This document shows positions 26,157 through 33,252 of a stretch of 64,000 bases of DNA, piece after piece. The first letter of the stretch is position 1. Each line of letters starts with the position of its first letter. The position numbers and the translations under genes are program-made. The stretch comes from SZUA-442 sp035461905 (lineage in GTDB: Bacteria; Actinomycetota; Acidimicrobiia; Spongiisociales; UBA5794), in the NCBI GenBank assembly GCA_035461905.1, contig DATHUV010000143.1, forward strand, positions 29,381-93,380, written 5' to 3'. A model generated the notes under the pieces. The model ran no database searches. It saw only the letters and a program-made list of their open reading frames with translations, and had not been told where the DNA came from.

Positions 26157-26261
26157 CCCTGCCTCCATGTGTGCCCCGATCGACACGATACAGGATGGAC
26201 GCCTTCCGGGCGCGGAAAACGAGCCCTGCGGCTCGTCATCGAATCCGGATGATCGCTCGGC

Positions 26262-26432
26262 TCAGCGCTTGTTGGTCCCGTACGACATGTTGCGGATGCG
26301 CTGTTCGACGAGGGCGGCGTCGTCGTGGGTCGTCGAACGGTTGAGGACGGACTTCATCCGGTCGTTCACCGCTTCGTCGTAGTCACGATCCTCGCGGCGC
26401 TCATCGGAAGTGTTGCGCTTGAACATCTTCAT
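26262..26432 (-). CDS. Small basic/acidic hypothetical protein (56 residues)
   Basis: The ATG ending at 26432 (alternative ATG at 26426) opens a 56-residue frame ending in TGA. The protein is highly charged (FKRNTSDERREDRDYDEAVN) and ends MSYGTNKR. Codon use follows the local high-GC third-position bias, and the frame fills most of the gap between the DivIVA gene and another small gene on the same strand. I recognise no family. Coding status is likely but unproven. Confidence 0.5.
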   Translation of the reverse strand: MKMFKRNTSDERREDRDYDEAVNDRMKSVLNRSTTHDDAALVEQRIRNMSYGTNKR

Positions 26433-26486
26433 GGCCGCTTTATCGGCGCGATCGGTGCGGAACTTGAGCGATGCGCCGGGTGGGAC

Positions 26487-26723
26487 TCAACGGTTGAAGA
26501 GGCCGAGCAGACGGTCCTTTACCGAGGTCGCGTCGCTGTTGTTGGGCGTCGGCAGCTGGGTGCGGCGGTGCGCGTCGCGCATGCCGTTGCCGGACTTCGG
26601 GAGTGCGCCGCTGTTGCGTTGATAGAACGACGGTGCGGTGTTGATCGGCAGCTCGATGACCTCGGCGAGGTTTGCAAAATCCTCGTGCCGTGGGATCTGC
26701 TCGGCCGTTTCGTGCGTGGACAT
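26487..26723 (-). CDS. Small hypothetical protein (78 residues)
   Basis: ATG at 26723 with AAGGGA seven bases upstream; a TACATT -10 on the minus strand (26782-26777) precedes it. The protein is polar, with no membrane helix (MSTHETAEQIPRHEDFANLA), and ends in a short hydrophobic RLLGLFNR. It may be co-transcribed with the 56-residue gene 54 bases downstream. Function unknown. Confidence 0.6.
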   Translation of the reverse strand: MSTHETAEQIPRHEDFANLAEVIELPINTAPSFYQRNSGALPKSGNGMRDAHRRTQLPTPNNSDATSVKDRLLGLFNR

Positions 26724-26899
26724 GTGTTTCCCTTCAGAGAAGTCCGCGCCTCCCGTTTGTTCCAAGCCCACGCCCCAATGTATCGCGCGCTGACGAGATG
26801 CCAAGAAGGGTTCCTCGGGACGACACGGTGACTAGTGCCCGATCCGGGACCCTCAGCGATGGGGTCGCCCGGTTAGGATGCAGTCCGGGGGAGTCGAGG

Positions 26900-27757
26900 A
26901 TGAAGCACACGACAACCGTGCATGGCCGAACCATGGCCTTCGTCGAGGTCGGGGATGGCGAACCCATCATCTTCCTCCACGGCAATCCAACGTCGTCGTA
27001 CCTGTGGCGCAAGGTCATCCCACATCTCGCCGATCGATACCGATGCGTCGCTCCCGACCTGATCGGCATGGGCGACTCCGACAAGCTCCCCGATTCCGGT
27101 GCCGACTCGTACACGTTCGTCGAGCACCGGCACTACCTCGATGGCCTGCTCGACGCACTCGACCTCGGGGATCGGGTGACCCTCGTCGTCCACGACTGGG
27201 GCAGCGGCCTCGGGTTCGATTGGGCGCACCGGCACGCCGATCGGATCGTCGGCATGGCATACATGGAAGCCCTCGTGACGCCAGTGACGTGGGACGACTG
27301 GCCGGAGGCGGCCCGCTCCATCTTCCAAGCTTTGCGCAGCGACGCCGGGGAGGCGCTGGTGCTCGAGAAGAACCTGTTCGTCGAGCGCATCCTGCCGGCC
27401 TCCATCCTCCGGGAGCTGACTGGCGGGGAGATGGCCACCTACAGGGCGCCCTTCGTCGAACCCGGCGAGCAGCGTCGCCCGACACTCACGTGGCCGAGGC
27501 AGATCCCGATCGACGGCATTCCAAAGGACGTCCACGACATCGTGGCCGGGTACTCGGCATGGCTTTCGGAGACCACGATTCCGAAGCTCTTCATCAACGC
27601 CGAACCGGGCAGCATCCTCGTTGGGCGCCAGCGCGAGGTAGCGCGAGGATTCCCGAACCAGCGGGAAGTCACGGTCGCGGGTATCCACTTCATCCAGGAG
27701 GATTCACCGGACGAGATCGGCCAGGCGATCGCTCAGTGGCGAGCCGGACTCGCCTGA
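26900..27757 (+). CDS. Haloalkane dehalogenase, HLD-II type
   Basis: 285 residues, ATG at 26900 with GGGGAGTCGAGG upstream. Haloalkane dehalogenases hydrolyse carbon-halogen bonds of aliphatic halides to an alcohol and halide. All five key residues are visible: halide-stabilising Asn29 (HGNPTSS) and Trp100, nucleophile Asp99 (VVHDWGSG), acid Glu123 (AYMEALVTP) and base His263 (GIHFIQED). The Glu after beta-strand 6, followed by TWDDWPEAAR, matches the DhaA/LinB branch (HLD-II). No plasmid or transposon signs surround it. It is monocistronic, with a -10 (TAGGAT) at 26874-26879. Confidence 0.92.
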   Translation: MKHTTTVHGRTMAFVEVGDGEPIIFLHGNPTSSYLWRKVIPHLADRYRCVAPDLIGMGDSDKLPDSGADSYTFVEHRHYLDGLLDALDLGDRVTLVVHDWGSGLGFDWAHRHADRIVGMAYMEALVTPVTWDDWPEAARSIFQALRSDAGEALVLEKNLFVERILPASILRELTGGEMATYRAPFVEPGEQRRPTLTWPRQIPIDGIPKDVHDIVAGYSAWLSETTIPKLFINAEPGSILVGRQREVARGFPNQREVTVAGIHFIQEDSPDEIGQAIAQWRAGLA

Positions 27758-27812
27758 CCGCGCACGACAGGGCGCCCTCGTTGCGTGGTAACCCCGCGAT
27801 ACTCGGGGGGTG

Positions 27813-28337
27813 ATGACCGGCATCCCAGAACCGATCGAGCGGGTGATCCGCGCCTCGATGCTCGACGTCGAGTTCTACAACGAGGCTGAGGCAGATACAT
27901 CCCTCAACGGTGCTGCCGCGATCGTTGTCGTTCTCGCAACGGCGCTCGGTGGCATCGGCGCAGCCTTCGCGACCGAGGTGAACATCGTCGCGGGTGCGTT
28001 TGCGGGCGCGGTCACCGGGGTCATCGGGTGGCTCGTGTGGTCAGCCATCGCCCTGTTCATCGGGAGTCGCCTCGGCGGCACGTCCGATTTCGGCGAGATG
28101 GTGAGGGTCATCGGGTTCTCGTACGCGCCGCTTGCGATCGGTGTGGTCCCATGGCTCGGGCTCGTCGGCGCGATCTGGGCCCTCGTTGCAGCGGTGATCG
28201 CGATCAGGGAGGGCATGGACTTCTCGACAGCCAAGGCCATCGCCACCATGGCCTTCGGATGGGGAGCATGGCTCCTTCTTTCGCTCGTTGTCCAGGCGGT
28301 ACTCGACATCGAGATCAATGGGGGCTGGCCGCTCTGA
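27813..28337 (+). CDS. Yip1-family integral membrane protein
   Basis: 174 residues from ATG 27813 (GTG at 27810 also possible). A -10-like GATACT at 27798-27803 makes a leaderless start plausible. Four or five hydrophobic helices follow an amphipathic N-terminus (ERVIRASMLDVEFYNE), with the Yip1-type central block ALFIGSRLGGTSDFGEMVRVIGFSYAPLA. Function in bacteria is unknown. The stop codon lies in a hairpin shared with the convergent gene. Confidence 0.8.
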   Translation: MTGIPEPIERVIRASMLDVEFYNEAEADTSLNGAAAIVVVLATALGGIGAAFATEVNIVAGAFAGAVTGVIGWLVWSAIALFIGSRLGGTSDFGEMVRVIGFSYAPLAIGVVPWLGLVGAIWALVAAVIAIREGMDFSTAKAIATMAFGWGAWLLLSLVVQAVLDIEINGGWPL

Positions 28338-28354
28338 TCAGGATTGCCTGATCA
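28335..28354. terminator. Perfect hairpin containing both convergent stop codons
   Basis: TGATCAGG (28335-28342), loop ATTG, CCTGATCA (28347-28354). The plus TGA (28335-28337) and the minus stop (28354-28352) sit at the outer ends of the two arms. No T-run follows. Confidence 0.65.
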
Positions 28355-29473
28355 CACCACGGTGGTCTCGCCGCGACGGCGTTCCTTCCACTCCTGCCTC
28401 CACGATCGGTTCGACCGCCAGAAGATCCACGATGCCATGCCGATGGGAATGGGCGGGAGCAGGCTCAGGGCACGGAACAGCAGGACACCCGCCGCGATCA
28501 GGGCGGCATCCACCGGTTCGCCGGGATTTGTCGTCTGCCAACCGAGGGTGAGTAGCCCTATCCAACCGAGGTCAACGAGGCCGAGGCCGCCAGGGCTGAC
28601 CGGGATCATCACGAGGAACCGCCCGAGTGCGAACGAAAGGATGACCCAGGGAAGCGGGATGTCATCGGTCGTGATCCCGACGGCGTAGATCGATGCGGTG
28701 TACAGGCCGGCCATGGCGACATGGTTGCCGACGGTCGCGGTCGTGAGGGGCAGTGCCCTCGTCGAGATCACGCTGGTCAGGTCCGTGCGGAACTGCATGA
28801 CCGCCGAGTGGGTGTCGGGCGGATCCTTGCGCACGATGCGTGCGACTCGAGCGACCAAGCGATCGAGCCACCCGGCGATGCGCTCGGCGGCCGACCCCGA
28901 TCGCAGGAGGGTCACGACGAGCCAGATCGAGAAGGCAACCCACACGGCGCCGCCGACGCTGACGAACCACATCCATCCAAGTGCGTCGCCCGCCACGGCG
29001 ATGGCTACGACCGCGAGCACGGGAAGGGCGATGCGAACGTACCAATCCCAAACACCAGCTGCCAGGAGCCCGGCCGAGACGGAGTGCGGTGTGAAGCCCC
29101 ATGACAGGTACATGGCATAGTTGAGCCCGATGGCGATGGCCCCTCCTGAAGGGAGGGAGTTGGTGACGGCCGTTCCGGTCATGTGGTTGACGAAGGCCTC
29201 CCGGAATCGCAGCGTGTCGAGGACGGACATGAGCACGATCGGATAGGCGACGAGGAAGGCGATCGACACGATCGACAGGAAGATCCACGCACCGGGGCTG
29301 ACGTCGATGAGCACGTCCAGGATCGATCGGTAGTCGGAGAACTGTGGAACGACGAACCCGAAGACGATCACGAGGACGGCCACCGTGATCGCGACCGAGA
29401 CCGCCCGCTTCCACAGTGGTGGAGCAGTCCTCGACGGGATCGGTGTGTCGTCCTCGGTCCCGTCCGGTGTCAT
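28352..29473 (-). CDS. YbhN/UPF0104 flippase-like membrane protein
   Basis: 373 residues from the ATG ending at 29473, overlapping the upstream SDR stop (ATGA). Eight or so membrane helices follow a Pro/Thr-rich cytosolic start. TNSLPSGGAIAIGLNYAMY and FALGRFLVMIPVSPGGLGLVDLGWIGLL are the hallmark blocks of the lysylphosphatidylglycerol synthase transmembrane/AglD family. There is no C-terminal synthetase domain, so lipid or glycolipid flipping or export is more likely than aminoacylation. The substrate is unknown. Confidence 0.83.
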   Translation of the reverse strand: MTPDGTEDDTPIPSRTAPPLWKRAVSVAITVAVLVIVFGFVVPQFSDYRSILDVLIDVSPGAWIFLSIVSIAFLVAYPIVLMSVLDTLRFREAFVNHMTGTAVTNSLPSGGAIAIGLNYAMYLSWGFTPHSVSAGLLAAGVWDWYVRIALPVLAVVAIAVAGDALGWMWFVSVGGAVWVAFSIWLVVTLLRSGSAAERIAGWLDRLVARVARIVRKDPPDTHSAVMQFRTDLTSVISTRALPLTTATVGNHVAMAGLYTASIYAVGITTDDIPLPWVILSFALGRFLVMIPVSPGGLGLVDLGWIGLLTLGWQTTNPGEPVDAALIAAGVLLFRALSLLPPIPIGMASWIFWRSNRSWRQEWKERRRGETTVV

Positions 29474-30381
29474 GTGGATGGCCCCGAAAGCCCGAGGAGT
29501 GCCTCGCTCACCCTCCAGAGCCGTTCCGCCTGGTGGTCGTCGCGGGCGTGGCGTGTGGAGCGGGCCTCGGCGCCATCCTCGAAGTAACCGCCATGTGGCT
29601 CCGGATCCGGGTCGGCGGTCGCGAGCCATGTGACCGTGTCGGCGCCCTCAGCGGGCGAACGCTGCCGCCACGACGTGAGCCGCCACGCGATCGAGGCGAT
29701 CAGTGAATCACCGTCCCTGCCGATCGATGTGCGCACCAGGCCGGGGTGCATCGAATAGCCGGAGACCCCGTCCGGTCGATGCCTGCGGTCGTACTCCCTC
29801 GCATGGAGGATGTTCGCGAGCTTCGAGACCCCGTACGCACCCCTCATCGAGTAGCGGCCTTCCCAGGTCAGGTCGTCGAATGGGATCCCCTCGCGTGCAT
29901 ACCCGTGCCCTGACGATGCGACGTTGACAACGCGGCTCGGCGAGCAGGAGATGAGCATGGGGGTCAGGAGGTGCGTCAGCAGGAACGGACCGAGGTGGTT
30001 CGTCGCGAATGTGCGTTCCACGCCATCGGAGGTGAGTTCCCTGCGCCCGAAGATCCCGCCCGCGTTGTTCACCAGGACGGCGAGGTCGGCCTTCGAGTTC
30101 GCGAACTGCTCTGCGAAGGAACGAATCGACCCCCGATCCTCGAGGTCGAGGAGCATCGCATCGACGCGGCCGCCCGATTCCGCAGAGATCTGAGCGGCTG
30201 CCGTCGTTCCGCGCTCGGGATCGCGGGCTGTGATGACAACGTGGGCGCCCGCATGACCGAGGGCGGTGGCCGTCGCCCGTCCGATTCCGGAGTTGCCGCC
30301 TGTCACGATGACGGTGCGTTCTTCGATGGACCAGCTCACGGATGGGGAGCGTAACGGCACCGTGTCGAGCCGATCCCTCAT
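29470..30381 (-). CDS. Short-chain dehydrogenase/reductase (retinol-dehydrogenase-like)
   Basis: 303 residues from the ATG ending at 30381, which follows GAGAGG; a GTG at 30339 giving VSWSIEERT is the competing start and fits typical family N-termini. The Rossmann motif TGGNSGIG, NNAGG and the catalytic YGVSK with upstream Ser (VASSGHG) define an active classical SDR. The substrate-binding region SMHPGLVRTSIGRD resembles WWOX/retinol dehydrogenase-like SDRs. The gene is divergent from the two-component system. Confidence 0.85.
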   Translation of the reverse strand: MRDRLDTVPLRSPSVSWSIEERTVIVTGGNSGIGRATATALGHAGAHVVITARDPERGTTAAAQISAESGGRVDAMLLDLEDRGSIRSFAEQFANSKADLAVLVNNAGGIFGRRELTSDGVERTFATNHLGPFLLTHLLTPMLISCSPSRVVNVASSGHGYAREGIPFDDLTWEGRYSMRGAYGVSKLANILHAREYDRRHRPDGVSGYSMHPGLVRTSIGRDGDSLIASIAWRLTSWRQRSPAEGADTVTWLATADPDPEPHGGYFEDGAEARSTRHARDDHQAERLWRVSEALLGLSGPST

Positions 30382-30388
30382 GCCCCTC

Positions 30389-30430
30389 TCACGAAGCCTT
30401 CACGGCTCTCTCAGGTGCCAACCGTACGAT
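30389..30430 (+). promoter_or_regulatory. Three 11-bp direct repeats and -10 of response regulator gene
   Basis: TCACGAA (30389), TCACGGC (30400) and TCAGGTG (30411) recur at exact 11-base intervals, as in PhoP/OmpR-type tandem boxes. They end 8 bases before the -10 TACGAT (30425-30430), which is 7 bases before ATG 30438. Autoregulation is predicted. Confidence 0.65.
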
Positions 30431-30437
30431 GGGGCCG

Positions 30438-31127
30438 ATGAACGCTGCCCCTTCCCGGATTCTCGTCGTCGAGGACGACGCCTCCGTGCGTGAGGCCCTT
30501 CAACGCGCCCTTTCGTTCGAGGGGTATGACATCGAAACCGCCACCGACGGCGCCGTGGCGTTGTCCTCGATCCGCGCCAACGACATCGATCTCGTCGTGC
30601 TTGACGTCATGATGCCCCACCTCGACGGAATCGAGACGTGCAGGCGCATCCGGGCATCCGGAAACACCGTTCCGATCCTCATGCTCACCGCGAAGGTGGC
30701 GGTGGGCGACAGGGTCGAGGGCCTCGATGCCGGAGCCGACGATTACCTGACGAAGCCCTTCGCGCTCGACGAGCTCCTCGCACGGGTCCGCGCCCTGCTC
30801 AGGCGGGCAGGAGGGGACGTTTCGTCCGTGATCGGGTTCGGCGATCTCACGATCGACCCCGGTGCCCGAACGGCGACGAGGGGGGAACGAGACCTCCAAC
30901 TGACGAAGACCGAATTCGATCTCCTCGTCGTGTTGGCGAGGGCGCCGGGCATCGTCATCGACCGTGACACCCTCTACGAGGAGATCTGGGGAATCGACTT
31001 CCAGACGACGTCGAACTCGCTCGACGTGTACATCGGGTACCTCCGGCGCAAGACGGAGGCCGGTGGCGAACCCCGCATCATCCACACCGTGCGCGGCGTC
31101 GGGTACGTGCTGCGAGCAGAATCATGA
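30438..31127 (+). CDS. OmpR-family response regulator (MprA-like)
   Basis: 229 residues. The ATG at 30438 is favoured because the -10 ends 7 bases before it. The receiver has acidic residues at 12-14 and phospho-Asp56 in VLDVMMP, with LTKPF later. The C-terminal winged helix contains LTKTEFDLLVVLARAPGIVIDR and SLDVYIGYLRRKTEAGG, ending IHTVRGVGYVLR, all canonical OmpR/PhoB. It pairs with the next gene by an ATGA overlap. Predicted targets are its own promoter and that of the secreted LTxxQ protein at 32565. Confidence 0.92.
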   Translation: MNAAPSRILVVEDDASVREALQRALSFEGYDIETATDGAVALSSIRANDIDLVVLDVMMPHLDGIETCRRIRASGNTVPILMLTAKVAVGDRVEGLDAGADDYLTKPFALDELLARVRALLRRAGGDVSSVIGFGDLTIDPGARTATRGERDLQLTKTEFDLLVVLARAPGIVIDRDTLYEEIWGIDFQTTSNSLDVYIGYLRRKTEAGGEPRIIHTVRGVGYVLRAES

Positions 31128-32479
31128 CGATTCGCAGGCGAATCACCGTCGCCACAGCCGTGGCGGTCGGTGTCACCGTCGTGGTCGTCATCCTTGGCTC
31201 GTTCGTCGCGGCGCGCCAGCAGGTCCTCGACCCGATCGATCAGAGCCTGCTCGCGCGAGCCTCGATCATCGAGAGCGCTCCGGAGAGGGACTTCCCCGCC
31301 AACCTGTTCCGACCAGGTGGTAGCAGGGTCGGCGCCCTCCTCAGTCCGGGTCGTGTAGGTGAGTTCGACGCGGTCTACTACCAGATCATCCTCCCCGGCG
31401 GATCGACGATCAACGTCGGCACCGACGCCCTCCAACTCCCGCAACCGGTGCCTGAGGAGATCGGCGTCGGGGTCGCAGAGCTCCGATCCATCTGGGTCGA
31501 TGACGTGCACCTGCGGGTGGCTGCGATCGTTCGACCCGGGACCGGCGCCGTCGCACAGGTCGCACGCCCCCTCACGGAAGCAGACCAGACCCTTCGTCGG
31601 TTCTCAGGAATGCTCCTCGTCGGAGCGATTGCGGGTATCGGCCTCGCCATCGCTCTGGGAGCCCTGGTGTCGCGAACTGCCGTCAGGCCGATCGAGAGCC
31701 TCGAGGAGTCGATTGGGGCGATCTCGGCATCGGGTGGGATGGGTGATCGGCTCGCAACGGATGGGGACGACGAGGTGGCCTCACTCGCACGGGCATTCAA
31801 TCGGCTTCTGGAACAGCTGGAGGAGTCCAAGGCCCAACAGGTCAGGTTGGTCCGTGACGCGGGCCACGAGCTCCGTACCCCGCTCACTGCGCTTCGTACC
31901 AACCTCGAAGTCCTCCAGCGCCACGAAGTAGGAGAGGAGGAGAGGTTCGCGATGATCGCCGCAGCGAATGCAGAGGTCGAGGAACTCAGCTCCCTGGTGG
32001 TCGAGATCGTCGACCTCGCTACCGAGGGTCGCGAGCAGGGTCCGCTGGCACGGGTCGCACTCGACGACGTCGTCGGGTCGGCGATCGAGCGGGTCCGTCG
32101 TCGCACGGACCGGCCGATCGACCTGACGAGCGACGACTCGACGGTGATGGGTCGACGTGATGCCCTCGAGCGGGCCGTCGTGAATCTCCTGGCGAACGCA
32201 GAGACGTGGTCGCCGGCGGGCGGAACGATCGAGGTCGTCGTGGAGGCTGGCAGAGTGACAGTTCTCGACGAGGGCCCCGGCTTCGATGCCGCGGACCTCC
32301 CTCACGTCTTCGAACGCTTCTACCGGTCGGATCGCGCACGCACCAACCCGGGTTCTGGCCTCGGGCTCTCCATCGTCGAACAAGTTGCGATCGACCACGG
32401 AGGCTCTGTGTTCGCTGCGAACCGCACGGATCGCCACGGTGCCGAAGTCGGCTTCACCATCCCGCTCACCCGCGAGTGA
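31124..32479 (+). CDS. Membrane sensor histidine kinase (MprB/BaeS-like)
   Basis: 451 residues. Two membrane helices (about 10-30 and 163-184) enclose a 130-residue extracellular sensor domain. A HAMP segment follows, then the dimerisation domain with phospho-acceptor His248 (DAGHELRTPL) and the ATPase domain (NLLANAETWSP, DEGPGFDAADLPHVFERFYR, GSGLGLSIVEQ). It is the partner of the preceding regulator. The signal sensed is unknown; the small secreted protein downstream may modulate it. Confidence 0.92.
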   Translation: MTIRRRITVATAVAVGVTVVVVILGSFVAARQQVLDPIDQSLLARASIIESAPERDFPANLFRPGGSRVGALLSPGRVGEFDAVYYQIILPGGSTINVGTDALQLPQPVPEEIGVGVAELRSIWVDDVHLRVAAIVRPGTGAVAQVARPLTEADQTLRRFSGMLLVGAIAGIGLAIALGALVSRTAVRPIESLEESIGAISASGGMGDRLATDGDDEVASLARAFNRLLEQLEESKAQQVRLVRDAGHELRTPLTALRTNLEVLQRHEVGEEERFAMIAAANAEVEELSSLVVEIVDLATEGREQGPLARVALDDVVGSAIERVRRRTDRPIDLTSDDSTVMGRRDALERAVVNLLANAETWSPAGGTIEVVVEAGRVTVLDEGPGFDAADLPHVFERFYRSDRARTNPGSGLGLSIVEQVAIDHGGSVFAANRTDRHGAEVGFTIPLTRE

Positions 32480-32482
32480 GTC

Positions 32483-32535
32483 TCATTCGTCTCTCATCCC
32501 GCCCTCAGGCTGCGCCCATGCGCGTGCGCGATGCT
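32483..32535 (+). promoter_or_regulatory. Three 11-bp spaced TCA repeats and -10 before secreted-protein gene
   Basis: TCA triplets at 32483, 32494 and 32505, within CTCTCA-like units, repeat the 11-base spacing seen at 30389-30413. The third covers the expected -35 position of a -10-like GATGCT (32530-32535). Probable binding site of the adjacent response regulator. Confidence 0.55.
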
Positions 32536-32564
32536 CGAGGTGCGAAGGGTGAAAGGAGCCAACC

Positions 32565-33089
32565 ATGAAGACGATCCTCGCATCGCTCGCCGCAGCCGGA
32601 GTGCTTGTGGCAGGAGCGTTCATCGCATCGACACTGGCTGATGCGCCGGCGGATGCGCAGGTGGCGCAGGTGCCGACCGCGGACATGACGGACACTGTCG
32701 GGCCACTCGTCGAGGTACTCGACGGCCTGGTGACGGACGGCGTCCTCACGCAGACCCAGGCGGACGAGGTGCGCGAGCGACTCCTCGCCGCCCACACGGA
32801 ATGGTGGACGGAGCGTCGCGAGCTCCGAGAGGAGAGGCGAGCCGATCGTCAGGAGCGTCGCGCGGAGAGGCGAGCCGATCGCGAGCTCATCAGAGGCTTC
32901 CTCGAGGACGGTGTGATCGACTCGGACGAGCTCGCACAGCTCGGCGACGACCATCCGTTCAACGATCCGGACGGCCCGTGGGCGGATGTCGCGAGCGACG
33001 GACAGATCACGCGCGAGGAGCTCGCACGGGTCGCTCAGATGTGGCATGAGCGCCGCAGCGGGGCAACCGAAGGAGGAAAGGGCGCCTGA
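32565..33089 (+). CDS. Secreted Arg/Glu-rich helical protein with LTxxQ motif
   Basis: 174 residues, ATG preceded by AAAGGAG. A signal peptide (about residues 1-31, cleavage near ADAQ) is followed by DGLVTDGVLTQTQADEVRERL. A strongly charged helix comes next (residues 80-108, repeated ERRADR/ERRAER units). Two further DG-containing units follow, FLEDGVIDSDEL and ASDGQITREEL; the last resembles an EF-hand loop (141-152) with Ala at position 3. The LTxxQ motif plus charged helices recall CpxP/Spy, the secreted feedback proteins of envelope-stress systems. This is an analogy, not an established homology. It lies directly downstream of the two-component genes. Confidence 0.72.
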   Translation: MKTILASLAAAGVLVAGAFIASTLADAPADAQVAQVPTADMTDTVGPLVEVLDGLVTDGVLTQTQADEVRERLLAAHTEWWTERRELREERRADRQERRAERRADRELIRGFLEDGVIDSDELAQLGDDHPFNDPDGPWADVASDGQITREELARVAQMWHERRSGATEGGKGA

Positions 33090-33115
33090 CGTCCGGCGAG
33101 GTCACATCGACGCAC

Positions 33116-33152
33116 CGCAGGACGCCCGTGTCGGTCGACCGGGCGTCCTGCG
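33116..33152 (+). terminator. 12-bp-stem hairpin terminator
   Basis: CGCAGGACGCCC (33116-33127) pairs perfectly with GGGCGTCCTGCG (33141-33152) across a 13-base loop, 26 bases after the secreted-protein stop codon. There is no T-run. Confidence 0.75.
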
Positions 33153-33252
33153 CGTCGCCTCCTCGTTGATCGAGCCGCGGCTCCGTCGACCGAGTCCCTC
33201 GGCGTATCGTTCATGTGGCCACGACGACGACCTATCAGGGAGGACCGAAGGC

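Noticed and set aside
26900..27757. Haloalkane dehalogenase as a recent horizontal acquisition
   Set aside because: Base composition, codon use and promoter style match the neighbours, and no mobile-element sequence flanks it.
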